DNA of 20,540 nt from a virus, in IMG/VR virus record IMGVR_UViG_3300020463_000178, positions 1-20,540 of that record. The stretch is one strand, 5' to 3'. The notes below the pieces were generated by a model. That model saw only the letters and a program-made list of their open reading frames with translations. It had not been told where the DNA came from and made no database searches. Position 1 is the stretch's first letter. Every line of letters begins with the position of its first letter. Made by a program: the position numbers and the translations under genes. Shown here in pieces: positions 7,588-14,214 of the stretch.

Positions 7588-9161
7588 CCTTGTACCTCGC
7601 CTTCTTCAACCGGTGGAGCTCCTCCTTCTTGTTGGTTCATCTGAGCTCCTTGCATTTGCCCCATAGCCTGGGCCTGTTGCTGCATCTGTTCCATTAAGGC
7701 TTGTTTCTCTTCCGGTGTGTTTCTTAACCTAGCATCTATTCCCATCTGATCCAGGATATAATCAGCAATAGCATCTGTCTTTAGAGCCATCATTCCACTA
7801 GCTCCTAATCCTTGTGCTATTTGCATATACTGAAATAATGGTTGTAGTTTGCCCATATTACTTGCCATAGCTAATTCAGATACAGGCTGAATAGTAACCT
7901 GTAGTCCATCAATCTTTAATGGGAGCTCTATCATTCCCATTTCATCCATTAGCTGTAGTGTTCTTCTAACAATTGGAAACATTGTTTCATTGATCAATCT
8001 TCCAAAAGCAGATCCCAGGTTCTGAGATAGATCAGACATCCTGGCCTGGATCTCTAATGCTGTTCTTGGATTTCCTGTTTCCGGTGGTAGTCCTTCATCT
8101 AACAATGCTTTTTTAACAGACATTCTTAATGTGTTTGCATTTATCTCTGATAGCTGTGGATCTCCGGATCTAGGTAATGGTGCAAGACTAGGACCTCTAC
8201 CACCTCCGTTACTTGACACACCTATGATAGCACCAGGCTGTATCTTAATTGTCTGAGGATTTAGAACACCATCATCTACTGCTGTAAACACACCACCAAT
8301 ACTTAGTGATGCATTTTTAAGAGTGAGCTCCATAACTTTATTTAAAGATTTGATATCCGGTAAAGCATACAGGCAAGGACCTCTTCCATAAACTTCTCCG
8401 GCTACTGTCATATACCTGGACACTACAAAAGGCATTGACTTTAATTTTCTATCAACGATCTTAAAATCTAACTCCATAGTTTGTAAGCAGTAATAAACTT
8501 GATTATCTTTTTTGTATGATACCTCTAGCAGCTCTACATTTGATTGTGGTTTTTCTTTATACTTATCTGCTAATTCTTTTGGAATTTTAGCATCCGGATA
8601 TTCTTGCTGTATTACCTCAAAAGGTCTTTTAAATTTTCTGTATACATAACCAACACCACCATCCGGTCCTTCATCAAAAGATATTTGATAAAGTGGTATT
8701 GATGTATATTTGATTGGAACATCTCCTGTTCCTGGTTGGATCAGCATACAGGCTGTGCCTACTGCTAGATCTAAAAGAAACTCTCCCAGGGCAAGATCAA
8801 ATCCGGATTGCCTCATTACAGAAAACATTTTATCTGCGTAGAGATCTAAAACTTGCTGTGCCTGGATCTTGTTGTCCGGTGGCACATCTTCCCCTGGCAT
8901 CAACCTACACCAATTTTGTTGGGGAGGAAAAAGGGCAGATTGAATTTTATTAGCAAATCTTGATGTAGAGTGCATAGCTGTACTATCAAACACTCTTTTC
9001 ATTTTATCTTGGCCTGGTGTACTATCCATCTCATAGTAACCATCATAAAGATTTCTCATAGGTAGGCAGAACTCATATGCCTCTTCGTATATGGTTCTCC
9101 ATTGCTCTTTTCTAGCTTGAGCTATTTTATATCTTTTTTTTATTTCTTTTGGATTTAACAC
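7584..9161 (-). CDS. Portal / head-to-tail connector (T7 gp8-like)
   Basis: 525 aa, the size of T7 gp8 (536 aa). The N-terminus carries the family helix pattern (KKRYKIAQARKEQWRTIYEEAYEFCLP), then RVFDSTAMHSTSRFANKIQSALFPP near residues 57-81. The C-terminal 60 residues are Gln/Met/Glu-rich and probably line the channel or crown. Twelve copies would form the vertex through which DNA enters and leaves. The start is GTG at 9161, whose G is shared with the TAG of the upstream 52-aa gene (TAGTG), with GGGAAG just upstream, so translation is probably coupled. It ends in an ATGA overlap with the Bbp19-like gene. Confidence 0.92.
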   Translation of the reverse strand: MLNPKEIKKRYKIAQARKEQWRTIYEEAYEFCLPMRNLYDGYYEMDSTPGQDKMKRVFDSTAMHSTSRFANKIQSALFPPQQNWCRLMPGEDVPPDNKIQAQQVLDLYADKMFSVMRQSGFDLALGEFLLDLAVGTACMLIQPGTGDVPIKYTSIPLYQISFDEGPDGGVGYVYRKFKRPFEVIQQEYPDAKIPKELADKYKEKPQSNVELLEVSYKKDNQVYYCLQTMELDFKIVDRKLKSMPFVVSRYMTVAGEVYGRGPCLYALPDIKSLNKVMELTLKNASLSIGGVFTAVDDGVLNPQTIKIQPGAIIGVSSNGGGRGPSLAPLPRSGDPQLSEINANTLRMSVKKALLDEGLPPETGNPRTALEIQARMSDLSQNLGSAFGRLINETMFPIVRRTLQLMDEMGMIELPLKIDGLQVTIQPVSELAMASNMGKLQPLFQYMQIAQGLGASGMMALKTDAIADYILDQMGIDARLRNTPEEKQALMEQMQQQAQAMGQMQGAQMNQQEGGAPPVEEGEVQG

Positions 9162-9319
9162 TACTTCCCTACTTTCTTCATTGCATTAGTATGAGCACGA
9201 GAAAACGACAATCCTCTTTTCATCAACATTCTCATTTCCCTCATATGTTTGGGAGTATGATGTTTCTTATGTTTGTTAAGTGTACTCTCTTGTCTTTTTG
9301 TTAATTCCTTTTTACTCAT
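9161..9319 (-). CDS. Conserved tiny basic protein upstream of portal
   Basis: 52 aa, starting at ATG 9319-9317 and ending at TAG 9163-9161. The sequence is very basic with a His cluster (HKKHHTPKHMREM), followed by MKRGLSFSRAH and a C-terminal KKVGK. I recall similar Lys/His-rich proteins with an H-H-T-x-K-H-M core followed by a G-x-(S/T)-F-x-x-A-H motif in marine phages, with no function known to me. The TAGTG overlap couples it to the portal gene. The 2-bp gap to the DUF6321-like gene keeps it in the packed operon. With this charge it might bind DNA or act in head assembly, but that is a guess. Confidence 0.75.
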   Translation of the reverse strand: MSKKELTKRQESTLNKHKKHHTPKHMREMRMLMKRGLSFSRAHTNAMKKVGK

Positions 9320-9321
9320 AA

Positions 9322-9609
9322 CTATGCCTTATGCCTATTTGCAAAATTCCTGGCAGCCTCTTTAGATCCAAATCCCCAGGCCTTTAGTGATAATGCTAAC
9401 CTGGTGGGCCTACCTTTTTCATCCTTCATAGGGCCATCCATTCCACCAAAACGAGCTGCAAAACTAACCTTACGTTTAAAATCCTTACTATCTTTTGGTG
9501 GAGTTTTTTTAACAGGAGGTTTTAAATTAGATCCTTCTGTTTTATTAAAATGCTTTCTTCCGGCTGCATTTAATCCACCACTAGGATTTTGATGTTTCTT
9601 AGCCACCAT
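9322..9609 (-). CDS. DUF6321-like protein
   Basis: 95 aa, basic. It shows GGLNAAGRKHFNK (about residues 11-23), NLKPPV, KRKVSFAARFGGM (about 45-57), a Gly/Pro/Lys linker, then RLALSLKAWGF. This order (GGLNA-GR, LK-PV, R-SF-AR--GM, a short helix with L.AW) is how I remember the DUF6321 family of marine and environmental phages, here with an added basic tail. Function unknown. It overlaps the 43-aa Lys-rich gene by 11 bp and is followed after 2 bp by the 52-aa gene. The location between TerL and portal suggests a head or packaging accessory role. Confidence 0.75.
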   Translation of the reverse strand: MVAKKHQNPSGGLNAAGRKHFNKTEGSNLKPPVKKTPPKDSKDFKRKVSFAARFGGMDGPMKDEKGRPTRLALSLKAWGFGSKEAARNFANRHKA

Positions 9610-9730
9610 AGGACTTAGCCTTGCTCTGATTTTTTTTGGTTCCGTATTTCTTCCCCATCTTTTTTTTCAGAGCTTTCTTTTTGCTGTTGTTGTCCTTCAT
9701 CCCTTTCATCGTTTTTGATCCGTACATCAT
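9599..9730 (-). CDS. Tiny Lys-rich protein (43 aa)
   Basis: The frame from ATG 9730-9728 to TAA 9601-9599 encodes 43 residues starting MMYGSKTMKGMKDN, with about one third Lys and a KKYGTKK segment. GGAGGG lies directly upstream; the second ATG (9727) would have the better spacing. It overlaps the DUF6321-like gene by 11 bp. Short Lys/Gly/Met/Tyr-rich proteins are common between TerL and portal genes in marine phages as I remember them. A competing 50-aa frame covers the same DNA at 9615-9767; this one is preferred for its composition and its overlap with the next start. No function can be given. Confidence 0.5.
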   Translation of the reverse strand: MMYGSKTMKGMKDNNSKKKALKKKMGKKYGTKKNQSKAKSYGG

Positions 9731-9767
9731 CCCTCCATTTTGGATTGCGTAACCATTGCCTGGTCAT
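9615..9767 (-). CDS. Competing 50-aa frame overlapping the Lys-rich gene
   Basis: ATG 9767-9765 to TAA 9617-9615 encodes MTRQWLRNPKWRDD followed by a highly charged Gln/Glu/Lys tail. AAGGA lies 8 bases before the ATG, and the start is 5 bp after the upstream stop, which is the position expected for an operon gene. It covers most of the 43-aa frame in another phase. The low-complexity tail may simply be the A-rich DNA read in a different frame. One or both frames could be translated; sequence alone does not settle it. Confidence 0.3.
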   Translation of the reverse strand: MTRQWLRNPKWRDDVRIKNDERDEGQQQQKESSEKKDGEEIRNQKKSEQG

Positions 9768-9772
9768 TATTA

Positions 9773-10036
9773 TTATCCTTGATCTCTAGGATTTCTATCT
9801 GCACCAAGAGTTTTCTGTGTGGCTGAATTTTGATTACTCTGCCCCATAGTTTCAAACCTTGCTGCTGTCATTAACAATCTCTTGCCACCACCTCTACGAG
9901 CTTTACGTCTAGCAGAGATCTGCCTTCTTTCGTTTCTTTCTCGTTCTTCAGCAGCTTTTTCTCGTCTGCTTAAACTCTCATCCACTACCGGTGGTGGTGG
10001 TGGTGGAGGAGAAGGTCTACTAAAAATTCCACCCAT
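9773..10036 (-). CDS. Polyproline / Arg-rich small head-region protein
   Basis: 87 aa. MGGIFSRP is followed by a run of eight Pro after a Ser (residues 9-17 region), then an Arg/Glu-rich predicted helix (about 25-50) and an RRGGGKRLLMTAARF segment. Small phage proteins that begin MGG-(I/L)-FS, have a polyproline stretch and then a charged helix with R-R-G-G-x-R-x-L-L occur next to packaging and head genes in many podoviruses; their role is not known to me. The start lies directly after the stop of the GNAT-like gene. The polyproline tract might need EF-P for smooth translation. The Pro codons appear on the plus strand as a short GGT repeat near 9989-10007. Confidence 0.7.
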   Translation of the reverse strand: MGGIFSRPSPPPPPPPVVDESLSRREKAAEERERNERRQISARRKARRGGGKRLLMTAARFETMGQSNQNSATQKTLGADRNPRDQG

Positions 10037-10543
10037 CTATTTCTCCTTATCATAATATTTTGCAAACATTATATAATCATCTCCAAGGATACCATATTTG
10101 CGTAAAATACCCTCTTCTATGAATTTACACGATTTCGCCCATTTCACAGCACGAATATTTCTAGAACAAACTGTGAACTGTAGCCTGTTTAATTGCATTA
10201 TGTTCGCAACATATTCAAAAAACTGTAGTGATACTTTGTGAAATACCATAGCTTTTCTATTAATGTGTTTACTTGGGATTAAAAAAAATTCTGCATTACC
10301 TTTCCATAACTGATAAAATCCAAAGATTGCATAGATCGTACCTTCTGATAATCCTGTGTATGCTAACCCTCGTTGAGTATAGCCGGATAAGTAATGTCCA
10401 TAATCCGGAAAATGTTTTTTATATTCCTCATCAAAAGGATTTAGATCTAGCATATGATAATGCACAGGATCAAAAGTAACTATCTTGTCCGGCTCTTTTA
10501 AGAATGGACAATAATCTTTTTTAAAATTATCAAGAGAAAACAT
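10037..10543 (-). CDS. GNAT-fold protein (T7 gp13-like)
   Basis: 168 aa from ATG 10543. A TTG at 10546 has slightly better spacing to an AAAGG, so a 169-aa form is possible. The segment GTIYAIFGFYQLWKGNAEFFLIP is a typical GNAT beta-4 region, and the end (NIRAVKWAKSCKFIEEGILRKYGILGDDYIMFAK) is the classic GNAT closing pattern: N-x-x-A-x-x-W-A-x-x-x-x-F-x-x-E-G. Phage_T7_Gp13-type proteins are GNAT-like and help virion assembly in T7; whether this one acetylates anything is unknown. It overlaps the end of TerL by 14 bp. Confidence 0.72.
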   Translation of the reverse strand: MFSLDNFKKDYCPFLKEPDKIVTFDPVHYHMLDLNPFDEEYKKHFPDYGHYLSGYTQRGLAYTGLSEGTIYAIFGFYQLWKGNAEFFLIPSKHINRKAMVFHKVSLQFFEYVANIMQLNRLQFTVCSRNIRAVKWAKSCKFIEEGILRKYGILGDDYIMFAKYYDKEK

Positions 10544-12071
10544 CAAAATCTAAAACCTTTGCATTTGTTTGTGAGTTAAAATTACCGGCCCTTCTTACCA
10601 TCTGTGTATGTTCTCCACCTCCCAGGAGAGCATAACCAAATGCATCTCCAATATGAGAATGGTTATTTTTTACCGGACTATCTTTGTAGACCTCTGTTCC
10701 GGATCCTTTCATCACTCGTTGAAAATGATAACCACCATTAAGAGCTTTGATTAATTGTTTGCAGCTCTTGTTAACTAGCAAACCTGGTTTACCATTGATT
10801 AGCCTAGTCATAGGAATAGCACCGGCCTCTCTCCTGGTTTTAAATTCATTAGTGATTGTTGGCCTTGCCAGGATCCCATTTGCATTTAAATGTTGGAAGG
10901 CAGTTGTTTCGTAGATCTGATCTCTTTGGTTACCGGCCGGATCTCCCCATACGTTAAACTTATAACCAGGGAAGTACATCTCCATCTCTGATTTAAGCAT
11001 TGATACAAATCTATTTAGGCCAATATCAAAAGTTACTAATTCGTGTAGTATGTGCCATCTGCCATTTTTAACCTTCTGACAAAACACAGCAGCCGGAGTT
11101 AATCCAAAATCCAGGCCTACTTGTACAGGATACTTTGGATCCGGTTCTAATTCTGCGATCATACTCTGTGGTTCAAATTCGTGCCAAACTGATTTACCTT
11201 CTCTAACGAATGTATAATCTGCCTGGGCATAACACTTGATCCAATCTAACTGCTTACCGGCTGTGAGCTGTTCGTAATATCCATCCGGTAAGTTCTTGAG
11301 GTTTTCTGCTTTTGGATTTGTTTTCCACCACCTACCGGCAGCAAAGTAATATCCCTGGGCCTCCGGCATATCCTGGGGCACTTGCGAATGTGGGATCTCT
11401 AATATGCCAGGTGGTTGTCTAAAAAATTTCCAGGAGAATTTTCCTTTTGGTTTTTCTTTCTCTGCATACCTGTAGTACCAATGATCATCATCCATACTAT
11501 TCGTATCAAGTATTATCCCATACTGACTAGGCCCTCCATCACTCTGCGTAGGATATCTCCCTACCCTGTGTGATAATCCCTCTATAATTTGAACAGGGAG
11601 CTCCCTGGCCTCATTGATCCAGGCTCCGGTTAATTCTAATGAGAGCAACTTCCTTGTATCTTTAGGATCATCTAGAGCCAGGAAGATAACCTCCATATCT
11701 ACACCGGCAGCTCCTTCTCTTGCCGGTAACTTGATGTGGTGTGTGATAGGAGGAGAATATTTCACATTACCCCAATAGTGTTCCGGCAAGAGTTCCAACC
11801 AGGTTTTTAATGTAGTCGTTCTCAACATAGGATGAGTGTTTCTAACAATTGCAAACCTGGAATATTTTATGCCATCTCTTGGACTAGGTTTCTGTGCCAG
11901 GGCCATTCTAAAAATTTCTGCACAACACCCATAACTCTTTCCGGATCCAACCGGACCCATAACTCCTCTTATGAAGGCCTTATCATTTAAGAAAGAGGCC
12001 ATTGTTGGGGAGTTACTAAAATCAAACTTTAGAGTGGAAGGAGTGTTTAAAATTTTTTTTTCCTGGTCCAT
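10530..12071 (-). CDS. Terminase large subunit (packaging ATPase and nuclease)
   Basis: 513 aa, normal length. The ATPase domain has a Walker A motif GPVGSGKS (residues 39-46), an adenine-side VIRNTHPMLRTTTLKTW region (about 75-91) and a Walker B-like strand ending LTGAWINEA with Glu154 as likely catalytic residue. The RNase H-fold nuclease has its three expected acidic residues: Asp321 (GLDFG), Asp377 (WGDPAG) and Asp476 (HIGDAFGY). It pumps DNA through the portal and cuts concatemers. A GGAG lies upstream of the ATG, which follows the stop of the 50-aa membrane protein by 3 bp. The fold is clear, but I cannot tell cos from pac packaging. Confidence 0.95.
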   Translation of the reverse strand: MDQEKKILNTPSTLKFDFSNSPTMASFLNDKAFIRGVMGPVGSGKSYGCCAEIFRMALAQKPSPRDGIKYSRFAIVRNTHPMLRTTTLKTWLELLPEHYWGNVKYSPPITHHIKLPAREGAAGVDMEVIFLALDDPKDTRKLLSLELTGAWINEARELPVQIIEGLSHRVGRYPTQSDGGPSQYGIILDTNSMDDDHWYYRYAEKEKPKGKFSWKFFRQPPGILEIPHSQVPQDMPEAQGYYFAAGRWWKTNPKAENLKNLPDGYYEQLTAGKQLDWIKCYAQADYTFVREGKSVWHEFEPQSMIAELEPDPKYPVQVGLDFGLTPAAVFCQKVKNGRWHILHELVTFDIGLNRFVSMLKSEMEMYFPGYKFNVWGDPAGNQRDQIYETTAFQHLNANGILARPTITNEFKTRREAGAIPMTRLINGKPGLLVNKSCKQLIKALNGGYHFQRVMKGSGTEVYKDSPVKNNHSHIGDAFGYALLGGGEHTQMVRRAGNFNSQTNAKVLDFDVFS

Positions 12072-12074
12072 TGC

Positions 12075-12227
12075 CTATACTCCAAAAAAATGAGCCGGAT
12101 ATCTTAGATACTCTAACCATTCAACTATCAAGATACCGGCCAATAAGATTACTATTACTGTGTGGTACAAATTCCATAAGACCTCGTACCTATTTTCCTT
12201 TATGGATTTAATTAACCTTCTCTTCAT
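12075..12227 (-). CDS. Small one-TM protein between TerS and TerL
   Basis: 50 aa, ATG 12227-12225 to TAG 12077-12075. A basic N-terminus (MKRRLIKSIKENR) leads to one hydrophobic helix (about residues 22-37, VIVILLAGILIVEW) and a short tail. By the positive-inside rule the N-terminus should face the cytoplasm. The start overlaps the upstream stop in an ATGA junction, which strongly supports a real gene. In T7 the lysis genes 17.5 (holin) and 18.5 (spanin) flank terS, so a lysis role is possible, but the tail is too short for a spanin and a 3TM holin is present elsewhere. Function unknown. Confidence 0.72.
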   Translation of the reverse strand: MKRRLIKSIKENRYEVLWNLYHTVIVILLAGILIVEWLEYLRYPAHFFGV

Positions 12228-12475
12228 AACAAACTCTTCTGTCTAGGATCTACAGGATCCCACGCAAAATAATAGAGCTCGTTAGTAGAGCCGGTAAACT
12301 TATCCGGAATATTGGCTATCCTTACAGGCTTATCTAATCTACTATTAGCGACAATCATATGCCGGTCCTGGTAGACGATTTTAAGGTCTTTATTTTTTTC
12401 TTTTGCCTTTGCTATGTACTTTCCCTGGATTGGGGCCAGGTTGTTCCATAGTGTCTTTATTTTCTTCTGTATCAT
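12224..12475 (-). CDS. Small unknown protein in terminase operon
   Basis: 82 aa from ATG 12475, chosen because AAGGAAAG lies just upstream; a longer frame from 12535 would deepen the overlap with TerS. The N-terminal third is basic and helical (MIQKKIKTLWNNL, YIAKAKEKNKDLK), the middle has alternating hydrophobic strands (LKIVYQDRHMIVAN) and the end carries YYFAWDPVDPR. It overlaps the Lys-rich end of TerS by 86 bp and the small membrane gene by 4 bp. No family recognised. The position suggests a packaging or lysis accessory, without direct evidence. Confidence 0.6.
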   Translation of the reverse strand: MIQKKIKTLWNNLAPIQGKYIAKAKEKNKDLKIVYQDRHMIVANSRLDKPVRIANIPDKFTGSTNELYYFAWDPVDPRQKSLL

Positions 12476-12875
12476 TTGCTTTCCTTTCTTCCGGCATAAC
12501 CATTTCAATAGAAACAACAGCCGGTTTTTCTCCATCCTTCTCCTGGTCCAACAATCCGGAAGATTTAGCCAGGAGCTGCATAATCCTAACTTTATCTACC
12601 ATATCAATTTCAATTATATCGCCATTCTTAGTAGGAGTGATTTTTACCTTCTTAATGGAGTTTAGAGCACCCTCAGAGATGTCTTTAACATCCTTGAGGT
12701 GTGTCGTACCATTTTCCCAGGTAACGATGTCTGTGATCTTCGCAGAGGCAATTTGGAGCATAACCCTCGCCAGGTCATCCCTATTGTCATAGATAATCTG
12801 AGATCCTCTTAATCTTTTCTGAAGATCTCCTATCCCTCCAAATCTACCTACAGGTGGTACTACTCTATTTCCCAT
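12390..12875 (-). CDS. Terminase small subunit
   Basis: 161 aa. Residues about 33-112 have the pattern of the oligomerisation part of Terminase_2-type small subunits: LARVMLQIASAKITDIV, a short turn, ISEGALNSIKKVKITPTKNGDIIEIDMVDKVRIMQLLAKSSGLL, that is, a helix, a beta hairpin and a DK-x-x-x-x-x-LL-A-K-x-x-GLL helix. The C-terminus is disordered, acidic then Lys-rich. No clear helix-turn-helix is seen in the N-terminal 30 residues. Small subunits form rings that recognise the phage DNA and hand it to TerL, which lies two short genes downstream. The Shine-Dalgarno is poor; coupling to the gene 12 bp upstream is likely. Confidence 0.75.
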   Translation of the reverse strand: MGNRVVPPVGRFGGIGDLQKRLRGSQIIYDNRDDLARVMLQIASAKITDIVTWENGTTHLKDVKDISEGALNSIKKVKITPTKNGDIIEIDMVDKVRIMQLLAKSSGLLDQEKDGEKPAVVSIEMVMPEERKANDTEENKDTMEQPGPNPGKVHSKGKRKK

Positions 12876-12887
12876 AATACCAACTTA

Positions 12888-13091
12888 CTACAAAGGATCG
12901 TTGTTGTCTTTTGGTTTTTTAGGAAACAAGGTTAGCCATACCTCGCCTTTGTTATCCGGCAATGGCAGTACCTCTAACTTGATCCTGGTCTTTTTACCTT
13001 CTTCTACAAAGGCAACCCCACAATTCAACCACTTTGGTTTCTCTTGGCCTTCAATGTCCTTGGCCTGGGATACGTCATATACTTTTTTCAT
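12888..13091 (-). CDS. Small unknown protein (67 aa)
   Basis: 67 aa. After a short charged start, the core KWLNCGVAFVEEGKKTRIKLEVLPLPDNKGEVWLTLFP reads as three or four beta strands: W-x-x-x-G-V-A, a charged turn, I-K-L-x-x-L-P, then G-x-x-x-L-x-L-F-P. I recall this pattern from small phage and bacterial proteins of unknown function but cannot name the family. The start overlaps the upstream gene by 4 bp (ATGA) with GGAG upstream. It sits at the change from replication genes to packaging genes. Real gene, function unknown. Confidence 0.7.
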   Translation of the reverse strand: MKKVYDVSQAKDIEGQEKPKWLNCGVAFVEEGKKTRIKLEVLPLPDNKGEVWLTLFPKKPKDNNDPL

Positions 13092-13279
13092 TTCTTACTC
13101 CTTAGTTTTCGTTTTGATGAATATGGGAAAAAATTTTTGTGCTTTACCCACAATATACACAGAGAGCAAAAAGGGGGATCGCAACCTTGTCTAAATAAAT
13201 AATTTCTCTGTGTGTGGCCTACAGATACAAATCCCATAGGTTCCTTTGCGTTTTGTATAAATGATCTTCTCTCTTCCAT
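13088..13279 (-). CDS. Small Cys-containing unknown protein (63 aa)
   Basis: 63 aa. The start is joined to the upstream initiator gene by TAATG at 13281-13277, and the end overlaps the next gene by ATGA, so the frame fits the operon perfectly. The middle has CDPPFCSLC (three Cys), followed by several aromatic residues and a basic tail (SSKRKLRSKK). Three cysteines plus nearby His could bind a metal, but no classical zinc-ribbon spacing is present. No family recognised. Confidence 0.55.
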   Translation of the reverse strand: MEERRSFIQNAKEPMGFVSVGHTQRNYLFRQGCDPPFCSLCILWVKHKNFFPYSSKRKLRSKK

Positions 13280-14214
13280 TATTTTAATCTCATCCTTGCT
13301 GCCATATGGCTAATGATCTGCTGTGCATCCTTTGGTTTCTCCTTATTCTTCTTCCTGGATACAAAGTACTGCAATGATTTAATAGGCTCTGCCTGTTGGT
13401 TCCTCTTCCATTGCAACATCTTCTTAGCATCAACCAGGAAAGTATCCTTGGTATATCCAAGTTGTAATAGATCCTTGGCTATTGCTATCTGCCTCATATC
13501 ATATTGCCATTCAGATCCCCATAGCTCGTAGATCATTTGCTTGTATGAATTACATATACTTCTACATTCATTTTCATCTATAGATATATTATTAGTTATA
13601 TCACTAGAGTTATTCACTAGCTGTGCCTTGTATTCCTTTTTAAGGTCCACCTTGTTAATACTCTCATTACTAGCTGTAGCTTGTACAATCTCCACCTTGT
13701 TATCCTCTGATTTATCCACAGGATCCCTGGCCTTCTGCCTCTTAGATTTATATGTATCTTGGTGTAGCATTGCCATTGTATTCTCTGCTATCTCACTCTC
13801 TAGTTTGGGATCTCTATCCTTTGCCGGTTGTTTAACAATGGCATCCTGGTAGCTCATCCTTGGATCATATATAACTCTCCACAGAGCTCCCTTCCTTCCA
13901 TACTTTCTTCTGATATCTGCATTGCGTAGTTTCTCCAGGTAACCATAATCTTTTAACCTGGTCATATGCTGAGAGATAGCTTGTTGGCTGCTGCCTAGTA
14001 TCCTGGATATGGTAGCCTGGTTAACAAAGAATACTCCGGTCCAAGAGTTTGCGTGGGCACAGCAAATAGCGAAACATCTAAACGTCATAGGATACTGATT
14101 AAATCTTTCATCTCCATATGCTCTAGCCGGTAAAACCATATGGCCTCCTGGACATTGGTATTTGCCTACCGGTGGATCTCTTACAGGATCCGGAGTTAAA
14201 TTACTTTTTTCCAT
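13279..14214 (-). CDS. Winged-helix replication initiator-like protein
   Basis: 311 aa. The N-terminal part has a Cys/His-containing leader, then a winged helix at about residues 45-120: a first helix through FAICCAHANS, TGVFFVNQATISRILGSSQQAISQHMTRLKDYGYLEKL (HTH), and a wing ending GALWRVIYDP. A polar, low-complexity linker follows (about 130-215), then a helical C-terminal domain (about 220-311) ending in basic residues. This two-domain layout is that of lambda-O/DnaD-like initiators, where one end binds the origin and the other contacts helicase-loading proteins. The DNA of its linker is A+T-rich and next to a perfect DnaA box. It overlaps the DnaA-IV gene by 14 bp and has no good ribosome site, so translation is coupled. 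A plain transcription factor remains possible. Confidence 0.68.
   Translation of the reverse strand: MEKSNLTPDPVRDPPVGKYQCPGGHMVLPARAYGDERFNQYPMTFRCFAICCAHANSWTGVFFVNQATISRILGSSQQAISQHMTRLKDYGYLEKLRNADIRRKYGRKGALWRVIYDPRMSYQDAIVKQPAKDRDPKLESEIAENTMAMLHQDTYKSKRQKARDPVDKSEDNKVEIVQATASNESINKVDLKKEYKAQLVNNSSDITNNISIDENECRSICNSYKQMIYELWGSEWQYDMRQIAIAKDLLQLGYTKDTFLVDAKKMLQWKRNQQAEPIKSLQYFVSRKKNKEKPKDAQQIISHMAARMRLK
13712..13720 (+). promoter_or_regulatory. Perfect DnaA box TTATCCACA
   Basis: The nine bases match the strongest bacterial DnaA box exactly. It lies inside the winged-helix gene, about 90 bp from an A+T-rich stretch (13541-13621). The adjacent operon genes include one with a DnaA-type DNA-binding domain, so the box may be a target of that protein or of host DnaA. 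I saw only one near match elsewhere (TTATCCACC near 17158). Confidence 0.5.

Noticed and set aside
9989-10007. GGT triplet repeat as a regulatory microsatellite
   Set aside because: It encodes the polyproline tract of the 87-aa protein and is short.
12403-12792. 129-aa plus-strand open frame
   Set aside because: Fully antisense to TerS; no Shine-Dalgarno and typical mirrored composition.
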